Source: DASWHX01 sp036397995
GTDB taxonomy: Bacteria > Bacteroidota > Bacteroidia > Cytophagales > Cyclobacteriaceae
NCBI GenBank assembly: GCA_036397995.1
Contig: DASWHX010000191.1
Coordinates: 1 to 12,267 of the forward strand
Reading direction: 5' to 3'
DNA length: 12,267 nucleotides
The notes beneath the pieces were generated by a model. That model worked only from the letters and a program-made list of their open reading frames with translations, was not told the origin of the DNA and ran no database searches. Position 1 is the first letter of the stretch, and every line of letters starts with the position of its first letter. A program made the translations under genes and the position numbers. Of this stretch, positions 7,701 to 12,267 are shown one piece after another.

Positions 7701-8418
7701 ACTCATGGTGCTGCAAAATTCTTATCCCGGACAAACGCTGGAAAAATATCTTGAGTATGAACTTGATGCCTATCTCCGGGGCAGAAGCATGGACCGAAAG
7801 AAAGAACAACCTCTATATTTGGTTGAGAACGATCAAGCTTATGTTTATAGCCACAAGGCGGCCTTGATATTCCATGCGCTTCAAGACTACCTGGGTGAGA
7901 AAAAATTAAATGATGCTTTAAGGGAATTTAGAGAGAACTGGCAATCCGGCAGCGTTAGGTATGCGACCTCAATAGATTTGATTAATGAAATCCGGAAAAT
8001 TGTTCCAGATAGTCTTAACAATTTAATTGATGATTATTTTTTTAACATTACCCTTTTTAATAATAGTATTTCAGATGGAGCGTACAAGAAAAATCCTGAT
8101 GGATCTTTTGAAGTTACAATGAATCTACAGGCACACAAGTTAGTATTAGACAGTTTAGGTAATGAAATTGAAGTCCCGATTAATGACTGGATTGATGTGG
8201 GAGTTTATGGGAAAGACATTAGCGGGCAAGACAGTCTTATTTACCTTCGTAAATACAAGTTTTCAAATTCAGCAGAGATTTTGTCCATTTCTGTGAACAG
8301 GCTGCCCACCATAGCAGGGATTGATCCATTGAAAAAGCTGATTGACCAACACCCAAATAATAATAAGGTTAAGCTGAAAGAATTTATTGATGTCAGCAAT
8401 CTCTTTATTGGATTTTGA
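4795..8418 (+). CDS. ABC-2 permease fused to an M1-aminopeptidase-like domain (active-site residues lost)
   Basis: This 1207-residue protein belongs to the ABC permease/M1 peptidase fusion family common in Bacteroidota. Residues 1-590 hold about 13 membrane segments (near 20-36, 60-80, 108-130, 150-173, 183-203, 250-267, 330-347, 368-383, 411-435, 456-475, 478-491, 533-550 and 572-590) and the family stretch WKERSSKVNLIVDSLPVP (387-404). Residues from about 600 form the extracytoplasmic M1-like part: a beta-rich domain, then the peptidase-like region with LPRYKSHAQSL, NETASQWW (938-945), SEGIGRYSSLM (E962) and ALQDYLGEKKLND. In active members the zinc motif is HExxH; here it reads N938-E939-T-A-S942, with both histidines gone. 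The Tyr of the Y-x-K-G catalytic motif is Ser1019 (SHKA). Both glutamates remain. Zinc binding and peptidase activity are therefore unlikely. It forms an operon with the ATPase gene four bases upstream. Confidence 0.9.
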   Translation: MFTEFFFFELKYRFARKITYIYFVLIFVLSFLIVTSPTLKIAGAVGQTAANSPYTIALLQSILSFVFTIITSAFISVAIIRDFEHNTSGIIFTTPLSKFGYLFGRFSGSVVIVILVQTAISFGFMAGFAVGEYLPWDVAWINRKLLPFNLLHFVQPFLLFTVTNIFITGALFFSSGSLGRRPLFIYMQGVLLVIVYQIGYNLMGNLRMEKWVAILDPFGVNTFQFVTRYWTPVEQNAMLISLDGTFLVNRIIWIALGLLSLLFTYFRFSFHKKSLAFSTPGKEKKMSVLPNAISLIIPKVRKTINLKTYWVQFTRLTLDHFRMIWKERPFLIIMASGALVIIANALKITSVYGTPIYPTTSEILSLLGSFNLFFIIIMIFYSGELIWKERSSKVNLIVDSLPVPTGINLFAKICSITLIYISLFILLTLSGITIQIIQGYYEFELSAYFYTLYVDRLTSLFLFTVLVFFIQIVINNRYMGFAVCILVVVFRSYMGRLGIESGLLQYAGGSLGIFSEMNLYGHFVEPFTWLRTYWSAFAGSLTAICVLFYLRGYDNSLGSRLKVAVSRVKGPIMVFSLISLIVFILSGFYIRYNVSRLNRFDHSDNLKSWKAEYEVKLKKFQYLNQPKIINTVLNVSINPASRDFIIDGNYTLINNSSHVINELHISKSSDPNILIEKVSFDKDFSLVKKHDNLGFAIYQLAQPLLPGASMNMGFRVSFITKGFVNGATNLDIVYNGTFISNDYLPGLGYNSAVELTEKDDREDFNLPKLQLTSSGNNKQIGIFGNDADMINLDITVSTSSDQLVVGPGKLKAKWSEGSKLFYHYVTTRPISNYYAIVSGNYKVIEDNWKGVNLEIYYHPEHLNNVGGMMMALKESMNYYTSNFGSYQNDNLRIVELPRYKSHAQSLATTITFSEAIEFVSRVKDRNIDLDIVSFVTANETASQWWKHNISIADTQGMKLISEGIGRYSSLMVLQNSYPGQTLEKYLEYELDAYLRGRSMDRKKEQPLYLVENDQAYVYSHKAALIFHALQDYLGEKKLNDALREFRENWQSGSVRYATSIDLINEIRKIVPDSLNNLIDDYFFNITLFNNSISDGAYKKNPDGSFEVTMNLQAHKLVLDSLGNEIEVPINDWIDVGVYGKDISGQDSLIYLRKYKFSNSAEILSISVNRLPTIAGIDPLKKLIDQHPNNNKVKLKEFIDVSNLFIGF

Positions 8419-8461
8419 AACCCAAACCTTTTGTAACCTGTCAGTAGTTTGTAATACGGAC

Positions 8462-8512
8462 TTCCGGTTTCTGCCGCTGTTTATTAATTGCTGCACGACA
8501 GCAATACCGGAA
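8462..8512. terminator. Structured spacer between convergent genes, possible bidirectional terminator
   Basis: The permease fusion and the transporter gene converge on a 161-bp spacer (8419-8579). Within it TTCCGG (8462-8467) pairs with CCGGAA (8507-8512), enclosing a perfect 7-bp hairpin ATTGCTG (8487-8493)/CAGCAAT (8499-8505) with a 5-base loop. No T tract follows on either strand, so an intrinsic terminator is not proven. Near the end, GAGATTTAAATCTC (8575-8588) is a perfect 14-bp palindrome spanning the transporter stop codon; on the plus strand it is followed by ATTTTTA, a weak terminator shape. No coding potential was seen here. Confidence 0.35.
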
Positions 8513-8579
8513 ACCAGGGTAATTACCGCATGTCCTGACTGGGCGGCAAAGAACCGGGATGAATACTCAGACCGGAGAT

Positions 8580-9773
8580 TTAAATCTCATTTTTATCGGT
8601 TTGATTATTTCCTATATTCTTCAAGGTGCTCAATTTGGAAGGAGTATAATATAAAATAGTTCCAACAACTAAAGATATGACAAACCCGTAAGGGAGACCA
8701 GACGCAATAACTCCAACCAATAAAGCAATGACAAAAACTCTTTGGTTTTTCATTAAATCTTTGACCAAAATCATCAAAGCCAATCCTTCGAATACAAGTA
8801 TTACCCCTAATACCGGAAGTGGAAATATTTGAACAATATTTTCAAATCCATTTCCGAAAAATAATCCCAGGATGAGATAAAAAAGTCCGTATAGAATTAC
8901 CGACCCGCCGGTTCTGCCTCCAAAGGTGTAATGCCCAACCATACCGCCCGAACCATGACAGCTGGGTATTCCACTAAAAAATGGTATCACGAGGTTCATA
9001 AGGGAATAAGTCAATCCTATTTTTTTTATCGTTAAAGGCTTTCTGTCGGGAAATAAATCATGGCTAACCTGTTTTGTCGCTATAATAGAATTGCCCAATG
9101 ACAGCGGTATCTGAGGTAATGCTAATAATAAAAACCCGGTCGTCACATCGTCAATTGTTGGAGTGAACAACAGGGGCAGGTTGAAACCAAAGGCATACTG
9201 CAGCGTGTTTGAATCAATATTAAATAAAAAAGCGAAGATTACACCAAGCGCAATCGCAAACAAAGACGCCGGATACTTTTTGTTATCTAAAAGAAAAATG
9301 ATCAATACAAAAACCACAAATGCCAAAATATAACCTGGTATCCCCTGGTCAGGAATATATTTTTGAAAAGCAAGCATGCATAGTTTTAACCCTAGTCCAA
9401 GTTGGATTCCTCTAATTACTGCTTTGGGGATTATTTGACTGAGTTTGGTCAAAAGTCCGGAAACGGAAAGGGCCAACATAACGATACCTATGGCGAGACC
9501 GGCTCCAAATAATATGTTGCTACTTATTTGTTGTACAATTACTAAAGTGGCCATTGCTTTTAGTGGTTGTACAGGCATGGGCATTTTATAAATCAATCCG
9601 GTAAATATCTGCATTAAGCCAAATACAATGAGTACACTGGGTGTATGCAAACCTGCGGCAAGTATCATGGCAATGATGAGGGGAAGATCGGTGCCAATAT
9701 CCCCAAAAGATCCCGCCAGTTCTTGCTTATTGAATTTTATATCCCTTAATGTCCATTTCGTTTGAGTATTCAT
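8580..9773 (-). CDS. Putative sulfate/molybdate transporter, MOT1-like
   Basis: This is an inner-membrane secondary transporter of the MOT1 group, distantly related to SulP, which takes up molybdate or sulfate. Its 397 residues are strongly hydrophobic with about ten membrane segments, arranged as an internal repeat. Each half has a signature: ELAGSFGDIGTDLPL (18-32) in the first, and PQIPLSLGNSIIAT (220-233) plus PSCHGSGGMVGHYTFGGRTGG (270-290) in the second. These match the conserved anion-binding stretches of MOT1 proteins. There is no STAS domain, which separates it from classical SulP transporters. The ATG at 9773-9771 gives a short hydrophilic N-terminus before the first motif. The racemase gene ends 57 bp upstream on the same strand; the gap contains a small CCGC/GCGG hairpin (9791-9807), so cotranscription is possible but uncertain. 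No molybdenum cofactor genes are nearby, so substrate choice is open. Confidence 0.85.
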   Translation of the reverse strand: MNTQTKWTLRDIKFNKQELAGSFGDIGTDLPLIIAMILAAGLHTPSVLIVFGLMQIFTGLIYKMPMPVQPLKAMATLVIVQQISSNILFGAGLAIGIVMLALSVSGLLTKLSQIIPKAVIRGIQLGLGLKLCMLAFQKYIPDQGIPGYILAFVVFVLIIFLLDNKKYPASLFAIALGVIFAFLFNIDSNTLQYAFGFNLPLLFTPTIDDVTTGFLLLALPQIPLSLGNSIIATKQVSHDLFPDRKPLTIKKIGLTYSLMNLVIPFFSGIPSCHGSGGMVGHYTFGGRTGGSVILYGLFYLILGLFFGNGFENIVQIFPLPVLGVILVFEGLALMILVKDLMKNQRVFVIALLVGVIASGLPYGFVISLVVGTILYYTPSKLSTLKNIGNNQTDKNEI

Positions 9774-9830
9774 GGAGATTTATTCATTAACCGCTAACAG
9801 ATTGCGGCTTGGTGATTATTTCATCTCTCT

Positions 9831-10538
9831 TTATTCGGTTACTAATTCTGTTGATAGCGCAAAGTCAACTGCTGCTTTAGAATGAATTGCTGTCGTGTCG
9901 AAAACTGTTATGTTACTGTCATCCTGTGTTATTAGCAAACCAATTTCTGTGCAACCGAAAATTACTCCTTCTGCTCCGTCTCTTTTTAATTTGGCAATTA
10001 TATCAATGTATTTTTTCTTTGTCTCGTCTTTGAAAATTCCTTTTGTAAACTCGTTGAAAATGGTGGCGTGAATAAAATCTCTGTCGGAACTGTCCGGAAT
10101 AACGGTGTTAATCCCAAATTTTGTCAAGCGGTCTTTAAAGAAAGCATTCTCCATTGTAAATTTTGTCCCAAGCAGTCCGACTTTGTTTATCTTTTGTCTG
10201 ATGATTTCCTTTGCTGTCTCTTCTGCAATATGAAGCAATGGAATTTTTATTTTTTGTCTTACGATATCCGCGACTAAATGCGGTGTATTCGTTGCCATTA
10301 CAATACAATCTGCACCAGCGCTTTGAAGTCGCAGTGCAATGTCGGTGAGCATATGCTCAATTTTGCCCCAGTCATTTTTTTCTTGCAATACTTTGAAATC
10401 ATTAAAGTCAACCGAGTAAAGTAAAAGTCTGGCAGAGTGCGAACCACCAAGTCGCTCATTTGTCAGTTGATTAATTGTCTTGTAGTAAACTGTGGTTGAA
10501 AACCAACTTAGTCCACCGATAATTCCTAATGTTTTCAT
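9831..10538 (-). CDS. Aspartate/glutamate racemase family protein (Thr/Cys type)
   Basis: This is a cytoplasmic, cofactor-independent racemase that would interconvert L- and D-aspartate or glutamate by a two-base mechanism. The 235-residue protein starts MKTLGIIGGLSWFST, the usual N-terminus, and has the paired catalytic regions of the family: VMATNTPH (80-87) and GCTE (195-198). The first active-site residue is Thr83, not Cys, and the second is Cys196. A Thr/Cys pair (Thr83/Cys197) is described for the E. coli L-aspartate/glutamate-specific racemase (YgeA), so this protein probably belongs with that atypical subgroup and is not simply defective. The DTTAIH stretch near the C-terminus (214-219) is also typical. 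It is preceded by a 165-bp spacer with a large palindrome and followed by the transporter gene. Exact substrate preference cannot be read from the sequence. Confidence 0.88.
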   Translation of the reverse strand: MKTLGIIGGLSWFSTTVYYKTINQLTNERLGGSHSARLLLYSVDFNDFKVLQEKNDWGKIEHMLTDIALRLQSAGADCIVMATNTPHLVADIVRQKIKIPLLHIAEETAKEIIRQKINKVGLLGTKFTMENAFFKDRLTKFGINTVIPDSSDRDFIHATIFNEFTKGIFKDETKKKYIDIIAKLKRDGAEGVIFGCTEIGLLITQDDSNITVFDTTAIHSKAAVDFALSTELVTE

Positions 10539-10566
10539 TTACTTTTGTTTCATTTTCAGGGTTACT

Positions 10567-10685
10567 TATAACGGCAGGTATTAAACCAGTAGCGGAATAA
10601 AAACCGTTAAACTTATCGGATAGCAAGATACTTAATTAAATACAAAACGGTTCAGGTTAATACCAAAACCGCTATCGCAGTTATA
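10567..10685. repeat. Long nested imperfect palindrome between the serine hydrolase and the racemase
   Basis: Three nested stems can form across 119 bases: TATAAC (10567-10572) with GTTATA (10680-10685); GGTATTAAACC (10577-10587) with GGTTAATACC (10655-10664), leaving one A bulged; and AACCGTT (10602-10608) with AACGGTT (10646-10652). A competing pair, TAGCGG (10590-10595)/CCGCTA (10669-10674), also exists. It lies after the stop of the hydrolase gene and before the racemase start, both on the minus strand. It may act as a terminator, an RNA element or a recombination site. The outer GTTATAC fits the integron core GTTRRRY at six of seven positions, but the opposite TTATAAC fits poorly. Confidence 0.5.
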
Positions 10686-10703
10686 CATTCTAATGCAACG
10701 CTT

Positions 10704-12158
10704 TTATCTTTTATTCCACAATTCAACTCCCAGATAAAGCATCTTTGTAAGCAGGTATTCATAGATTTTATCTGCATTGTCGCCATTTAGAAAAATTAAA
10801 TACCCATTCTTTGATTTTGGAAATATTATTGCCAATGTGCTTACGCCGGGGTCTTTCCCGGTATGCAATAAAGCGAATTCATTATTGCTAAAATCTGTTA
10901 AGATCTCCCAACCTAATCCAAAATAGTTATTAACTTTTAATTCAACCTGATGATTTTGCATTTCCTGGAATAGGTTTTCAGAAAGTTCTGCGCCATTGAT
11001 TACGTAAGCTAAAAATTTCCCATAATTTTCAACAGTAGTCAAAAGGTTTGCCGCAGCATTTGCTTCATAATATTTTATTGTTGGTAGTATATTTCCGTCA
11101 GCATCAAAGTTTTGAGCGTATCTTGATTCATCCATTTTATTATCCCACCAAAAGCGAGTGTCGGTCATTTGCAAAGGTGAAAAAAGCAATTCATTAGTTA
11201 GTTCTTCTATACTTTTGCCAAGTTTGGTTTCTATGGCTTTTCGCAAATATTCAAATCCTTCTCCGGAATATTGATATTTAGTTCCGGGATCAAATTGAAA
11301 AGCAAGTTTATTGGTTTCGGTCATATAACGCCAATTTGGAAATCCGGTTTGGTGGCTAAGCACTAGTCTTGGTGTTAATTTTTTGTATCGTTTGTCTTCT
11401 TTAATATCCGGGTCAATCCAAAACTTGTACAATGGTTCATCCATATCCAGTATACCCTTGTCAATAAGTTTTAGGGTAGTTAGCGCAACAATAGGTTTGG
11501 TCAATGACGCTACCTTGAAAATGGTGTTGTAAGGTGCAGTAGCTTGCTTGTCTAATGTTCCATAAACTTCAACTTTGGTCAATTTGCCATTTTCAATTAC
11601 ACCAATTCCCAGGGCGGGTACATTGTTTTCTTTTAATAATTTTTCTAAGTTATTATTCCTGGGTTCGTCAAACACAGGGTCGTGATGGTCGTAACTCAAC
11701 ACTTCGCTTAACTTCCAAGTCTTGCTTTCTAAAACCCAAATATGGGTAAATTTGGCTGTGCTTGTCCAAATATCTTCTTTCCCGCTCTCTCTCAAATAAA
11801 AATGATGAATTCCTTTTTGAATGGCACCGTAAAGATTTCCATCGTTGTAAAGAGGAAAAACTTCCAAGCTGTTTACATCTACTTTTCTAATAGGTTTTTT
11901 ATCAGAATTTGAACAAATGTATTTTTCTGTATTTTCAAAAAATGCCTTTCTGTCTTGAAACCCACTTTGATCGTGATAAAATTTTAAATTGCCGGCTATA
12001 TGGTTTCCCAGAAAATCCAGGTCGCACCGGTTAAACCCACGTTCAAAGAAAGTGCTATCTTGAACTTTCAGTGTTTTAAACAATTCAGTGTTTTCATCTA
12101 TTTGAGCGTAAGCTAAAATAGCGACTAATAAGAAAATTATCGTGATTGATTCTTTCAT
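10704..12158 (-). CDS. Secreted serine hydrolase (class C beta-lactamase fold) with N-terminal NTF2-like domain
   Basis: This is an exported 484-residue protein. A signal peptide, MKESITIIFLLVAILAYAQ, ends near residue 18-19. Residues about 25-157 form an NTF2/DUF4440-like domain (ERGFNRCDLDFL, DRKAFFENT, IWVLESKTWKLSEVLSYDHH). Residues about 168-475 form a beta-lactamase/penicillin-binding-protein fold with nucleophile Ser218 and Lys221 in SLTK, a Y-S-G motif at 297-299 where class C enzymes have Y-x-N, and H-T-G at 432-434 in the KTG position. Such proteins are usually esterases, peptidases or D-amino-acid hydrolases; true beta-lactamase activity should not be assumed. The ATG at 12158-12156 is the only start that gives the full signal peptide. 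It stands alone, with structured spacers on both sides. The role of the NTF2-like domain, perhaps ligand binding or dimerisation, is unknown. Confidence 0.87.
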   Translation of the reverse strand: MKESITIIFLLVAILAYAQIDENTELFKTLKVQDSTFFERGFNRCDLDFLGNHIAGNLKFYHDQSGFQDRKAFFENTEKYICSNSDKKPIRKVDVNSLEVFPLYNDGNLYGAIQKGIHHFYLRESGKEDIWTSTAKFTHIWVLESKTWKLSEVLSYDHHDPVFDEPRNNNLEKLLKENNVPALGIGVIENGKLTKVEVYGTLDKQATAPYNTIFKVASLTKPIVALTTLKLIDKGILDMDEPLYKFWIDPDIKEDKRYKKLTPRLVLSHQTGFPNWRYMTETNKLAFQFDPGTKYQYSGEGFEYLRKAIETKLGKSIEELTNELLFSPLQMTDTRFWWDNKMDESRYAQNFDADGNILPTIKYYEANAAANLLTTVENYGKFLAYVINGAELSENLFQEMQNHQVELKVNNYFGLGWEILTDFSNNEFALLHTGKDPGVSTLAIIFPKSKNGYLIFLNGDNADKIYEYLLTKMLYLGVELWNKR

Positions 12159-12163
12159 TGAGT

Positions 12164-12239
12164 CTTCGTTTCTTTTGATTTTAAATGTTGCCGTATGGTT
12201 CGGGACTTAACGAAGTGACGGCAAATAGATGCACCATAC
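12164..12239. repeat. Interleaved 7-bp inverted repeats upstream of the serine hydrolase gene
   Basis: Three perfect 7-bp inverted pairs overlap in this spacer: CTTCGTT (12164-12170) with AACGAAG (12209-12215), TTGCCGT (12188-12194) with ACGGCAA (12218-12224), and GTATGGT (12193-12199) with ACCATAC (12233-12239). The pairs cross each other, so they cannot all form at once; they suggest alternative folds or a degenerate palindrome. No strong Bacteroidota -7 box was found here. The rest of the spacer, to the window edge at 12267, shows no coding frame that I can recognise. Confidence 0.45.
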
Positions 12240-12267
12240 TTTCGCCCTGCACCAAAGTTAATTAAAT

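Noticed and set aside
8387..8659. Plus-strand open frame of 90 codons spanning the permease end, the convergent spacer and the transporter end
   Set aside because: It overlaps two well-supported genes, has no recognisable family or signal and reads like antisense of the transporter C-terminus.
10704..12158. Calling the serine hydrolase an AmpC antibiotic-resistance beta-lactamase
   Set aside because: The Y-x-N motif is Y-S-G and KTG is HTG, and many secreted esterases and peptidases share this fold; resistance cannot be claimed from sequence alone.

Overview
The window looks like a chromosomal stretch of a member of the Bacteroidota, probably of the Cytophagales/Chitinophagales type. The reasons are the gene families (a MacB/FtsX-type permease, an ABC permease fused to an M1-peptidase-like domain, secreted NTF2-like proteins), the AT-rich spacers, the lack of clear Shine-Dalgarno sites, and a Bacteroidota-style -7 box (TAnnTTTG) before the toxin-antitoxin operon. 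This placement is inferred from content only. No rRNA, tRNA, CRISPR array, transposase or integrase gene was recognised.

Layout. Bases 1-621 are the 3' end of a FtsX-fold ABC permease gene. Next is a small secreted NTF2-like gene (756-1190) broken by an in-frame TAG, followed by a terminator-like hairpin and a long imperfect palindrome. A higBA toxin-antitoxin operon (2085 down to 1430) and an orphan membrane histidine kinase (3510 down to 2176) lie on the minus strand. A 383-bp divergent spacer carries two exact 18-bp repeats 50 bp apart and an 11-bp inverted repeat. It is followed on the plus strand by a two-gene ABC exporter operon: the ATPase (3894-4790), then a 1207-residue permease/M1-like fusion (4795-8418). 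After a structured convergent spacer, three minus-strand genes follow: a MOT1-type sulfate/molybdate transporter (9773 down to 8580), an aspartate/glutamate racemase (10538 down to 9831), and a secreted serine hydrolase of the beta-lactamase fold with an N-terminal NTF2-like domain (12158 down to 10704).

How the parts work together. The ATPase and permease fusion are clearly one transporter. HigB and HigA are a toxin and its antitoxin, and the higBA promoter region has a repeat pattern fit for HigA autorepression. The other genes look like independent single-gene units, several of them bordered by long palindromic spacers (1331-1417, 10567-10685, 12164-12239).

Most notable points: (1) the M1-like domain keeps the overall family pattern but has lost both HExxH histidines and the usual catalytic tyrosine, so it is probably a non-enzymatic extracytoplasmic domain on an exporter; (2) the palindromic spacers beside solitary accessory genes loosely recall recombination sites or folded RNA elements; (3) a candidate HigA operator; (4) the precise 50-bp-spaced duplication over the kinase start.
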